From: Patescibacteria group bacterium
GTDB taxonomy: Bacteria > Patescibacteriota > Minisyncoccia > Phycocordibacterales > SBAW01
Length of the DNA: 25,625 bases
Reading direction: 5' to 3'
NCBI GenBank assembly: GCA_028866155.1
Contig: JAGWIT010000007.1
Span: forward strand, 1-25,625
The position numbers and the translations under genes were made by a program. The notes below the pieces were generated by a model. That model was not told the origin of the DNA and searched no databases. It saw only the letters and a list, made by a program, of their open reading frames with translations. Shown one piece after another: positions 1 to 7,293 of this stretch (its first letter is position 1; every line of letters starts with the position of its first letter).

Positions 1-2
1 TA

Positions 3-653
3 CTGCGCAAAGCATCTTGTATCCGCGTCGTTTCGGAACGGATCAAACATTCATTAGAGCCCCTGCATCTTCGCGCCACCATATCTGTCTTACCCATATA
101 CATAGACATTGAGCGAGTGCGTGCCGCCACTCCGGCAAACCGGGAAGAGTTCTCCCAATTTTCGAAATTTGTTCTCGTGGCTTCGCGCTTGGAGCCGGAG
201 AAGAACGTTGCGGCCGCTCTGAGAGCAATGAAAGATATTTTGAAAGAATTCCCCAATGGGGGATTGCTCATTGCGGGTAGCGGCTCGCAAAAGCCGATGC
301 TCGAGCAACTTTCGTGTGAACTTGGGATAGAAAAAAACGTTATGTTTCTCGGCCATCGCACTAATATTTTTTCACTCTACAAAATCGCAGACGTTGTATT
401 GAACGCTTCGTGGTACGAAGGCTATGGCGCGAGCATAGTCGAAGCGCTTGCTGCTGGAGTGCCCGTGGTCTCGACCGATGTTGGCGTCGCCGGCGAAGCC
501 GGCGCTGTTGTTGCCGCAGAAGGCGAGTTGGGCGATAACCTCATTGAGGTTCTTAAAAGCGGTGAGCGCGGGCATCTGGAGCTCAATCTGCTGAGCGAAG
601 ACGAATATTTTAAAAAATACAAAAATGCTCTGCTGGCCTGCGTGTCACACTAA
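3..653 (+). CDS. Glycosyltransferase family 4, C-terminal part (cut by left window edge)
   Basis: The reading frame is open from base 3 to the TAA at 651-653, giving 216 residues with no start; an internal GTG at 117 is not the true start because the upstream codons already read as GT4 protein (SVLPIYIDIERV, where family members have a VIPNGVD-like segment). This is the donor-binding half of a GT-B retaining glycosyltransferase. Visible motifs are LVASRLEPEKN (start of the C-terminal Rossmann domain), IAGSGSQKPMLEQL, VMFLGHRTNI, and the E-x7-E nucleotide-sugar motif YEGYGASIVEALAAGVPVV. It would transfer a sugar from a nucleotide donor to a cytoplasmic glycan or lipid-linked intermediate. The donor and acceptor cannot be read from sequence. 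It appears to lead the plus-strand glycan gene run that follows. The family call is firm; the missing N-terminal domain lies outside the window. Confidence 0.9.
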   Translation: MRKASCIRVVSERIKHSLEPLHLRATISVLPIYIDIERVRAATPANREEFSQFSKFVLVASRLEPEKNVAAALRAMKDILKEFPNGGLLIAGSGSQKPMLEQLSCELGIEKNVMFLGHRTNIFSLYKIADVVLNASWYEGYGASIVEALAAGVPVVSTDVGVAGEAGAVVAAEGELGDNLIEVLKSGERGHLELNLLSEDEYFKKYKNALLACVSH

Positions 654-693
654 ATATCATTATATGTCAACATAGAAACCTGGCCGGCTTTTT

Positions 694-698
694 GGAGG
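694..698 (+). promoter_or_regulatory. Strong Shine-Dalgarno (GGAGG) before a 23-codon ORF
   Basis: A perfect GGAGG lies 11 bases before the ATG at 710. Shine-Dalgarno sites are rare in this window, so this one stands out. It serves the short frame 710-781 and not the dehydrogenase start at 778, which is 79 bases downstream. Confidence 0.45.
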
Positions 699-709
699 TT
701 ATAAAAAAA

Positions 710-781
710 ATGAAAAAATGGTTGCAAAATAGAGCTTTTTCGGGTACATTACCGGAGCCTAAAAAAGCATTTTTTGTATGA
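710..781 (+). CDS. Possible 23-residue leader ORF, or shifted N-terminus of the next gene
   Basis: The frame starts at ATG 710 after GGAGG and encodes MKKWLQNRAFSGTLPEPKKA plus three more residues (FFV). Its TGA at 779-781 overlaps the ATG of the dehydrogenase at 778 in the ATGA arrangement typical of translational coupling. Two readings are possible. It may be a short leader peptide that delivers ribosomes to the dehydrogenase. Alternatively, one missing base in the run of six T at 770-775 splits the true N-terminus, because adding one T would fuse the two frames. I do not recognise the peptide. The dehydrogenase frame has its own stop at 760-762, so it cannot otherwise extend past 778 with a normal start codon. 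Confidence 0.3.
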   Translation: MKKWLQNRAFSGTLPEPKKAFFV

Positions 782-1881
782 ATCCGACCGCAACCGCGCA
801 AAAACATCTTTCGCCGTATACGACCGACTTTGTCAAAGTCGGATTCATCGGCCAGGGGTGGATAGGCAAGAATTATGCCGACGATTTCGAGCGCCGCGGT
901 TTTTCCACCGTGCGCTATGCGCTCGAGGAGCCGTACGCAGGAAATAAAGAAAAAATTAAAGATTGCAATATTGTTTTTATCGCGGTCCCGACGCCTACGA
1001 CGCCCGAGGGATTCGATGCAAGCATTGTTGAGAGCGCAGTGGCGCTCGTTGGAGCGGGGAAAATTTCCGTCATTAAATCGACACTTCTGCCGGGCACAAC
1101 GAAAAGGATTCAAGAAAAATTTCCTGATCGTATTGTGCTCATGTCTCCCGAATTTTTGACTGAAGTTACTGCAGCCTATGATGCCGCACACCCGATGCGC
1201 AATATCATCGGCATTTCAAAAGATACCGGAGAGTATCGCGCCGCAGCTCAACAGGTGCTGTCTGTTCTGCCAAAGGCGTCCTATGAGTCGATATGCAGTT
1301 CCACGGAGGGTGAATATATAAAGTACGGTGGAAATAATTGGTTTTATTTCAAAGTACTCTTCACAAATATGCTCTACGACCTTGCCATTAAAGACGGTTG
1401 TAATTGGGAAGTGATCCGCAACGGCATGATTGCCGATCCTCGGATAGGCTCAAGCCACATGAACCCCATGCACCAAAGCGGTACGACCGGAGGAGAGGCG
1501 CACAGAACACTGCCGCTTTATGAGCTTCATATGCAGCCGGTGCACAAGGGCGGGCGCGGGGCAGGCGGCCATTGCTTCATCAAAGATTACGCGGCATTTA
1601 GACGGTTATATCAACAGGCATTTCCCGACGACGTGTATGGGAACGCCGCGCTCAGAGCGCTTGAGGATAAAAACATCAACTTACTACTCACAAGCGGCAA
1701 AGACCTCGATCTTTTGCAAGGCGTGTATGGTCCGGAGCCGTTGCGCGCGGTTTCGCATCCGTTCGCTCTGTTTGGTATGCCGCGGCAGATGCAGTGGATA
1801 GTATTGGGCGTCGGCGCGCTGTCCGTTCTCGCCGGCACGCTCGATATTGCCACGCGCTTTATTGATGCGATACTTAAATAA
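778..1881 (+). CDS. UDP-glucose/GDP-mannose dehydrogenase-like protein, truncated, with C-terminal membrane helix
   Basis: Members of this family oxidise the C6 hydroxyl of a nucleotide sugar to a carboxylate with two NAD+. The N-terminal Rossmann loop is GFIGQGWIG (residues 22-30), followed by VFIAVPTPT (67-74), STLLPGTT (101-108), SPEFL (123-127), a K182/N186-N187 segment and the catalytic cysteine in GGRGAGGHCFIKD (Cys266). About 25 extra residues sit between the RIG motif and the cysteine motif. The usual C-terminal UDP-binding Rossmann domain is absent. The last 30 residues form a hydrophobic segment (about 339-360, WIVLGVGALSVLAG), so the protein may be membrane anchored. At 367 residues it is shorter than typical members (about 390-450). 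Its stop overlaps the next ATG (TAATG). The start is fixed by an in-frame stop at 760-762. The fold is clear; whether it is an active dehydrogenase is not. Confidence 0.82.
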   Translation: MNPTATAQKHLSPYTTDFVKVGFIGQGWIGKNYADDFERRGFSTVRYALEEPYAGNKEKIKDCNIVFIAVPTPTTPEGFDASIVESAVALVGAGKISVIKSTLLPGTTKRIQEKFPDRIVLMSPEFLTEVTAAYDAAHPMRNIIGISKDTGEYRAAAQQVLSVLPKASYESICSSTEGEYIKYGGNNWFYFKVLFTNMLYDLAIKDGCNWEVIRNGMIADPRIGSSHMNPMHQSGTTGGEAHRTLPLYELHMQPVHKGGRGAGGHCFIKDYAAFRRLYQQAFPDDVYGNAALRALEDKNINLLLTSGKDLDLLQGVYGPEPLRAVSHPFALFGMPRQMQWIVLGVGALSVLAGTLDIATRFIDAILK

Positions 1882-2909
1882 TGCGCCTGCTCATCGTGAC
1901 TCAAGCGGTCGACAAGAATGACCTCTTTTTAGGGTTTTTTCACGGCTGGCTTGAAGAATTTTCAAAGCACTTTGCGCATATAACGGTCATCTGTTTGAAA
2001 AAAGGGGTATTCTCTTTGCCTGAAAATGTCGAAGTACTTTCGCTCGGAAAAGAAAGCAGTACCTCCCGCCCCGCCCGCGTGTGGCGGTTTTATCGTTTTA
2101 TTATTTCGCGCCGCAACGAGTATGACGCGGTGTTGGTCCACATGAACGAAGAGTACGTGCTCCTTGGTGGGTGGTTGTGGAAAAGATGGAGAAAACGCGT
2201 GTATATGTGGCGCAACCATTACAGCGGAAGCAAGCGCACCGATTCGGCGGCCCGCTGGTGCGACAAAATATTCTGCACGTCAAAATTTTCTTATACGATG
2301 AAATATCCAAAAACGGTGCTCATGCCGGTGGGTGTTGATACCGAATTGTACCGGCGCCTGCCGGATGTCCCGCGCGACCCGTGTGCCGTGCTCTTTTATG
2401 CGCGATTGAGCCCGTCCAAGCGCCCCGACATGCTCCTTGAAGCGCTGTATGCATTGCATCGCAAAGGAGTCTCGTTCTCGGCGGATTTTTACGGCACGCC
2501 GCTTCCTAAAGATGAGCCATATCTTGAGGCGCTCAAAACAAAGACAAAAACATATGGTCTTGAGGATACGATTCGGTTTATGCCGGGCGCTCCGCACCGC
2601 GAAGGCCCGCGCATTTTTAATGCGCATGCCATATTCGCCGACCTCGGACTCTCGGGCATGTACAACAAAATGCTTTTTGAGGCTGCTGCGTGCGAATGCA
2701 TGGTACTGACCTCAAGCAAAGACTTCGCCGAGCTAGTCGACAAAAAGTTTATTTTCGAAGAGAATAGCGTCGAGGACTTAGCCCAAAAGCTCGAAGGGCT
2801 TTTAAATCTCTCGCTTATCGAGCAACAGGGCGCGGGCTCTCAATTGCGCAATATCGCCAAACAACACAGTGTTAGCGCACTCTCCGAGCACTTAGTACGG
2901 GAAATATAA
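1881..2909 (+). CDS. Glycosyltransferase family 4
   Basis: This 342-residue GT-B glycosyltransferase would act at the cytoplasmic side of the membrane on a nucleotide-sugar donor. The N-terminus MRLLIVTQAVDKNDLFLGFF is typical of the acceptor domain. The linker MPVGVDTELY is the usual GT4 hinge, and VLFYARLSPSKRPDMLLEAL (about 168-187) is the donor-domain entry. The E-x7-E motif is incomplete: the second glutamate is present in MLFEAAACE, but the position eight residues earlier is Gly (in SGMYNKM). Some GT4 members tolerate this change. The ATG overlaps the stop of the dehydrogenase by one base, which fits translational coupling. It is probably part of one plus-strand transcript running to 10493. 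The sugar specificity cannot be inferred. Confidence 0.87.
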   Translation: MRLLIVTQAVDKNDLFLGFFHGWLEEFSKHFAHITVICLKKGVFSLPENVEVLSLGKESSTSRPARVWRFYRFIISRRNEYDAVLVHMNEEYVLLGGWLWKRWRKRVYMWRNHYSGSKRTDSAARWCDKIFCTSKFSYTMKYPKTVLMPVGVDTELYRRLPDVPRDPCAVLFYARLSPSKRPDMLLEALYALHRKGVSFSADFYGTPLPKDEPYLEALKTKTKTYGLEDTIRFMPGAPHREGPRIFNAHAIFADLGLSGMYNKMLFEAAACECMVLTSSKDFAELVDKKFIFEENSVEDLAQKLEGLLNLSLIEQQGAGSQLRNIAKQHSVSALSEHLVREI

Positions 2910-2965
2910 TAATTCAATATCAACCGCTTTCACACATTATGAATAAGGCAAAAAAAGAAGGACAG

Positions 2966-3976
2966 ATGAAATATCTATACCTGTTCGGCGGAGCTGTTGG
3001 CGACGCGCTACTTGGCTTGCATCTTGCTCGTACGCTTGATGCAGCAAGACCTGGATCACGCCTACTCCTTATTTCCACCAGACACAACACTTTTGTCCGC
3101 GAGCTCATGAGGTCGATACCATTCGCTCAGTATGTAGAACTGCCAAAAACGGATTTCAAATCATGGGTGACACTCGTCATGCTCGCTATTTCATCTTGTC
3201 GCGCGGCCGTGTTCGAGCCGTTGTCGGCGCCTATGCCGCTGTGGTGGACGCTGCTTCTTAGGGCCGCTACCACACGAAAAAACAGTTATGCGGTGCTATG
3301 CAGTACACAAGAATGCCAGCGCAATCCGCGTGAGCGGGTGGTCTCATATGATTGCCGCACAGAGAATATGTTTGATCTTGTGCCTCGCATAAGCGCAGCA
3401 TGGGGGTTGCCAGCACCGGTACTGCAGCCGGTTTTGGAGATTTCTCAATACTCGGTATCAGAGCGCCTGCAAGAGCCATATATAGTGTTTCATTTTTTTG
3501 CCCCATCGGTCCTGCGCTCGTTTCCGCCGCCTCACTCGCTGGAGTTATTAAGGAGTGTTAGAAAAAAATTTCCGCAACATCGCCTGGTACTCACTTGTTC
3601 GCGCTCGCAACAGGTTCAGGCTGAACAGTTAGCCACTGCCGTGGATGCGGAGGTGTTGTGCGATAGTGCGCCGAGTGAACTCATATTGGTATTAGCGCGG
3701 GCCAGTGTGTATGTGGGGGTCGACACCGGTATCACGCATCTTGCGTGCCACCTAGGGACGTCTTGCGTGGTATTGGGCAACTGCTCCAACCCCTGTTGGC
3801 TACCATATTATGCGCCGCAGGCGATTATTCTTTTTGAGAAGGCTCGATGTACTTGCAAAGGAGACAAAAAAGGCGATTGTCGAGCATACGTGGACGGACG
3901 GCCTTATTATCGCTGTTTGCTTGATATCACCGAAAAAGAAATTATAGAAGCCATTGAGCAAAAGCTAAACTATTAA
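2966..3976 (+). CDS. Glycosyltransferase family 9 (heptosyltransferase-like)
   Basis: GT9 enzymes are inverting GT-B transferases, best known for adding heptose to lipopolysaccharide cores. Support comes from the N-terminus MKYLYLFGGAVGDALLGLHL, equivalent to the family's GxxGD start, and from VGVDTGITHLACHLGT (about 250-265), the GT9 donor-site D-[ST]-G-x-x-H motif. The C-terminus has a cysteine cluster (RCTCKGDKKGDCRAY, then YYRC), resembling the paired cysteines near the end of many GT9 proteins. I chose ATG 2966 because it gives the family N-terminus and follows AAGGA; an in-frame ATG at 2939 would add nine charged residues (MNKAKKEGQ). The gap to the previous gene is 56 bases, and the next gene begins two bases after the stop. 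With no lipopolysaccharide core genes here, heptose is not implied; any hexose donor is possible. Confidence 0.85.
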   Translation: MKYLYLFGGAVGDALLGLHLARTLDAARPGSRLLLISTRHNTFVRELMRSIPFAQYVELPKTDFKSWVTLVMLAISSCRAAVFEPLSAPMPLWWTLLLRAATTRKNSYAVLCSTQECQRNPRERVVSYDCRTENMFDLVPRISAAWGLPAPVLQPVLEISQYSVSERLQEPYIVFHFFAPSVLRSFPPPHSLELLRSVRKKFPQHRLVLTCSRSQQVQAEQLATAVDAEVLCDSAPSELILVLARASVYVGVDTGITHLACHLGTSCVVLGNCSNPCWLPYYAPQAIILFEKARCTCKGDKKGDCRAYVDGRPYYRCLLDITEKEIIEAIEQKLNY

Positions 3977-3978
3977 TT

Positions 3979-5028
3979 ATGAATCTCTATTGCCCTGAAC
4001 CACTTGAAAGGGTCGAGATACATCCGTGTTTTTTGTTTCGCTTTGCGCCCGAGCAGCGATTGGGGGGTCTCTTTAAAGATGCATTACCGCCAAATTTTTT
4101 TGAACAGAGGGTTACATATACTGACGTTGCACAAGCATCCGCGATTGTCTTGCCAAATAACTTTAAAACGCTCGACTCTCGCTCCCGGGAGTATATAGCT
4201 CGCTATGCCGCACTTGCTCACGAGCGGCGCCTGCCGATATTTGCTTTTTCGATGGGAGATTTTACCGATCGATTGGTGTTCGACTCGCGGGTGCAGGTGT
4301 TCGTGACATCGGTATATCGAAGCATGCTGCAGAAAAATCAGATCCTGACACCGACGCTCACCGAAGATCTGGGTGCGGGAGGGGTTGCGGTACGTCAAAA
4401 GTCTGACCTACCCGTCGTATCGTTCTGCGGGCAGGCAGGATACAAGACCGCGCGTCAATGGATAGGGTACGTTTTAAAAAATCTTTATTTTGAAGTTCGC
4501 GGTTTCCTGAACGCACCGGAGCGCGCGCACAAGCTCGGCGTCTATTGGCGGCGCAACATGATGCGCGCCTGCGCGGCTTCGCCGCTGGTGCGGACGCGCT
4601 TTATCGTACGCCGTTCATTCTCGGGTGTGTTGCGTACCATTGAGCTTGACCCGGCGCAGGCGCGCAAAGAGTTCGTCGACTCGATACGCGAAAGCGATTT
4701 CGTCCTTGCACCCAAAGGTGATGGCAATTACTCGAATCGTTTTTTAGAGGTTCTTTCACTTGGGCGCATACCAGTCGTAGCCGACACCGATATAGTTTTG
4801 CCGTTTGAGGACATCATAGCGTATGCGAAGATCGTCGTTCGAGTCCCGATGGAGCGCGTGGCCGAAACCCCACGCTCTGTCCACGAGTTCTATGAATCAT
4901 TGAGCGAGCGGGAGTGGCAAGAGAGGCAAATGCTCGCCTGCGAGACGTTCGAAAAGTATCTCCGACAAGATTCTTTTTTTGAGCAATTTTTTAATTCTTT
5001 TTTTGCGCGGGAGCATGGTAAATCCTAG
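3979..5028 (+). CDS. Exostosin-family (GT47-like) glycosyltransferase
   Basis: The C-terminal third carries the exostosin signature: SIRESDFVLAPKGDGNYSNR, then FLEVLSLGRIPVV and VLPFEDIIAY (about residues 235-281). In exostosin proteins this block binds the nucleotide-sugar donor. Bacterial relatives sit in capsule and exopolysaccharide clusters and act on diverse sugars. The N-terminal half (about 1-130) is diverged, with ASAIVLPNNF and FAFSMGDFTD resembling the early strands of the family. At 349 residues it matches bacterial single-domain members. There is no signal peptide or membrane helix, so it should act in the cytoplasm. It begins two bases after the GT9 stop and is followed by the next glycosyltransferase after four bases. 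The family call is fairly firm; donor and acceptor are unknown. Confidence 0.8.
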   Translation: MNLYCPEPLERVEIHPCFLFRFAPEQRLGGLFKDALPPNFFEQRVTYTDVAQASAIVLPNNFKTLDSRSREYIARYAALAHERRLPIFAFSMGDFTDRLVFDSRVQVFVTSVYRSMLQKNQILTPTLTEDLGAGGVAVRQKSDLPVVSFCGQAGYKTARQWIGYVLKNLYFEVRGFLNAPERAHKLGVYWRRNMMRACAASPLVRTRFIVRRSFSGVLRTIELDPAQARKEFVDSIRESDFVLAPKGDGNYSNRFLEVLSLGRIPVVADTDIVLPFEDIIAYAKIVVRVPMERVAETPRSVHEFYESLSEREWQERQMLACETFEKYLRQDSFFEQFFNSFFAREHGKS

Positions 5029-5032
5029 CGAT

Positions 5033-6142
5033 ATGAATGATCTGTATCTGCTGCTCCATGGCCGGTTTCCGAGCGAGAAGGCCGCCGGGCTTTTTGCCGA
5101 CAAAAGCGCCGAGGCTTTTGCCCGCATCGGATTACGCGTCACGGTGCTTGTACCTCGGCGCTTTGGACGGGGCACGCTGCCCCCGCGGCCCTACGCCGTG
5201 CAGTATGTCGCGACACTTGACCTGTTTAGGGTCCCGCTGTTGAAAAAAGCGGCCTATCGTGTGAGCTACATATTTTTTTCGCTTTCTTCCTTGTTTTGGC
5301 TTCTGCGTCACGCCAAACGCCGCGCAGTCATCTACTCCAACGAAACGTTTCCGACCCTGCTCGCCTCGTTCTTTTTTAAGAACACGCTGTATGAAGTACA
5401 TGATTTCCCGGAGAAAAGTCTATGGATGTATCGAGCGTTGTTTAGACGCACGCGTTTTGTGCTCGCGACCAATGAGTGGAAGGCTTCTGAATTGCAAAAA
5501 CAATTTTCTATACCGAAAGAAAAAATAATTGTGGAGCGCAATGCGGTCGATGTCGAGGCATTCGCGCTGCGCGACAAATCGGATGCGCGCAAGAAGCTCC
5601 ACTTGCCGATTGATGGCCAAATGGTCGTCTATACGGGACATTTGTATGCGCACAAGGGGGTGGATACACTCATCGAAGCCATACGCTCATTGCCGGACGT
5701 TGCCCTGTATATTGTTGGAGGCACGCAGGCCGATAGGGATAGGTTTTTAAAGAAGTATAGTGCGTGCTCTAATGTGCATCTCGTCGGGCATGTCCCGCAT
5801 AGCGAAGTGCCGCTGTGGCAGAGCGCCGCAGACGTACTGGTACTTCCCAACAGCGCGCGCGAGCTTATTTCGGCGCAGTATACCTCGCCGATGAAATTAT
5901 TCGAGTATATGGCAAGCGGGCGGCCTATTGTCGCGTCGAACGTTCCTTCGATCGCCGAAGTTGTTTCGGAGTCGTCTGCCTACCTGGTCGCGCCGGACAA
6001 TGCCGGGGCACTCAAAGCAGGGATCGTCGAAGCGCTTGGCGGAGGGGATTCGCGCGCCTATGCGGCGCGCGCGCTAGTGCTCGAGCACACGTGGGACAAG
6101 CGCGCACAGAGGATTTTTTCGCGGATTCGTGGTACTTTTTGA
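5033..6142 (+). CDS. Glycosyltransferase family 4
   Basis: This is a GT-B retaining transferase of 369 residues from ATG 5033. The N-terminus MNDLYLLLHGRFPSEKAAGL is a classic GT4 start (HGRFPSEKA), which is why I prefer it to the in-frame ATG at 5015 or TTG at 4979; both of those overlap the upstream gene. Donor-domain motifs are VVYTGHLYAHKGVDTLIEAI (about 198-217), LYIVGGTQADRDRF, VHLVGHVPHSEVPLW and YTSPMKLFEYMASGRPIV (about 283-300). The last is the form of the E-containing motif seen in a subgroup with SPMKLFEYMA. The TGA at 6140-6142 overlaps the ATG of the synthase that follows (TGATG), suggesting coupled translation. Specificity cannot be assigned. Confidence 0.88.
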   Translation: MNDLYLLLHGRFPSEKAAGLFADKSAEAFARIGLRVTVLVPRRFGRGTLPPRPYAVQYVATLDLFRVPLLKKAAYRVSYIFFSLSSLFWLLRHAKRRAVIYSNETFPTLLASFFFKNTLYEVHDFPEKSLWMYRALFRRTRFVLATNEWKASELQKQFSIPKEKIIVERNAVDVEAFALRDKSDARKKLHLPIDGQMVVYTGHLYAHKGVDTLIEAIRSLPDVALYIVGGTQADRDRFLKKYSACSNVHLVGHVPHSEVPLWQSAADVLVLPNSARELISAQYTSPMKLFEYMASGRPIVASNVPSIAEVVSESSAYLVAPDNAGALKAGIVEALGGGDSRAYAARALVLEHTWDKRAQRIFSRIRGTF

Positions 6143-7281
6143 TGCACATGGCCTCCAACAAAAGCGACCAGATATGGGAGAAAATAGAAAAAGGCGTATT
6201 TATCATTGCTGAAGTAGGCAAGAATTTTATCCAAACCGCGAATGAGCGGACGGTCGGCGAGTATCTGCAGAACGCCAAACAACTGGTCGACGAGGCGGTT
6301 GCCGCCGGAGCCGATGCTGTTAAATTTCAAACCCACACGGTCGAGGACGAACAACTCAATCTCGCAGTTGAGTCGCCGCATTTTAAAGGCGGTGACCGGT
6401 ACCGCTGGGTAACGCGCAACACCAACGCGACGCCTCTTAAGGAGTTTTTAGAGCCGCTCAAAGCCCATTGTGAGGAAAAGGGCGTTGTCTTCTTCTCGAC
6501 TCCTATGAGCCGCGGCGCAGCGCAAAAGCTGGATAAAGTCGGCGTCGACCTTTGGAAGATAGGTTCCGGCGACATCCTCGACTTCGTTTTGCTCGATTAT
6601 CTGCGCCACAGCGGCAAGCCCATCATCATCTCCTCCGGGATGAGCACGCTCAAGGAGATAGAACAAGCGATAACCTTTTTGCGCGAAAAGAACGACCGCG
6701 TGGCGCTTTTGCACTGCGTATCAAAATATCCGTGCCCGCCCGAAGACCTCCATTTGCGCACTATTGAGTTTTTTAAAGAAAAGTTCAGCATACCTATCGG
6801 ATTCTCCGACCACTCTATTGCCAATGACGCAGCACTGGCGGCGGTGGCGCTCGGCGCCACGGTGCTCGAGAAACATTTCTCGCTCGCGCGCGAACTCTAT
6901 GGCGCCGACCACCAGGTGTCCCAAACCCCGGCTGAGTTTGCCGAGCTGGTACGCAATGTCCGCGTAATCCAAACCGATGCGATGATGCGTGAGCGTGTTC
7001 TCGCCAGCGAGACGGTGCAAAAAGGTATGGGCGAAAAAATTAAAGTCTTGCAGGAGGATGAAGCGGTGTTTCGCCCTTTGTTTCGCAAGTCGCTCATGGC
7101 GGGGCAGGACATCCCCGCGGGCACCGCACTGCAACCCGAAATGATCTACGCCATGCGACCCCAGCAGTTTGCCGGCGGCCTGCCATCCGAGCAATATCCG
7201 AATATTTTGGGAGCCAAAACGACCATCTCGCTCAAAAAATACGATCCGATAACCCGGGAGGCGCTGGAGCACAAAGCATAA
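6142..7281 (+). CDS. neuB: NeuB-type nonulosonate (sialic/legionaminic/pseudaminic acid) synthase
   Basis: NeuB-family enzymes condense phosphoenolpyruvate with ManNAc or a 2,4-diamino-6-deoxy-hexose to give a nine-carbon sugar acid. The TIM barrel begins VFIIAEVGKNF (residues 19-29), where many homologues read EIGxNH. It continues with VKFQTHTVEDEQL, VVFFSTPMSRGAA, WKIGSGDILDF, IIISSGMSTL and LLHCVSKYPCP. The two histidines matching metal ligands of characterised NeuB are in GFSDHS and LEKHFS. A C-terminal SAF (antifreeze-like) domain covers about 310-379 (FRKSLMAGQDIPAGTAL onward). The length of 379 residues is slightly above the family norm. The start at 6142 uses the TGATG overlap; ATG 6148 is also possible. 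A NeuC-type epimerase at 24321 could make its substrate. The exact nonulosonic acid cannot be told apart from sequence. Confidence 0.9.
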   Translation: MHMASNKSDQIWEKIEKGVFIIAEVGKNFIQTANERTVGEYLQNAKQLVDEAVAAGADAVKFQTHTVEDEQLNLAVESPHFKGGDRYRWVTRNTNATPLKEFLEPLKAHCEEKGVVFFSTPMSRGAAQKLDKVGVDLWKIGSGDILDFVLLDYLRHSGKPIIISSGMSTLKEIEQAITFLREKNDRVALLHCVSKYPCPPEDLHLRTIEFFKEKFSIPIGFSDHSIANDAALAAVALGATVLEKHFSLARELYGADHQVSQTPAEFAELVRNVRVIQTDAMMRERVLASETVQKGMGEKIKVLQEDEAVFRPLFRKSLMAGQDIPAGTALQPEMIYAMRPQQFAGGLPSEQYPNILGAKTTISLKKYDPITREALEHKA

Positions 7282-7293
7282 TCTATTTTTGCT

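Noticed and set aside
4979..5032. TTG 4979 or ATG 5015 as start of the third GT4
   Set aside because: Both overlap the exostosin gene and add residues unlike GT4 N-termini. ATG 5033 gives the typical HGRFPSEKA start.
5815..6141. Upstream extension of the NeuB frame, which is open from 5815
   Set aside because: This stretch encodes the conserved C-terminus of the GT4 protein in another frame (YTSPMKLFEYMASG), and the extension is a run of Arg, Ala and Gly with no NeuB similarity. NeuB starts at the TGATG overlap at 6142.
6721..7272. 183-residue minus-strand frame opposite NeuB
   Set aside because: It falls opposite well-conserved NeuB motifs and has no recognisable domain or start signal.
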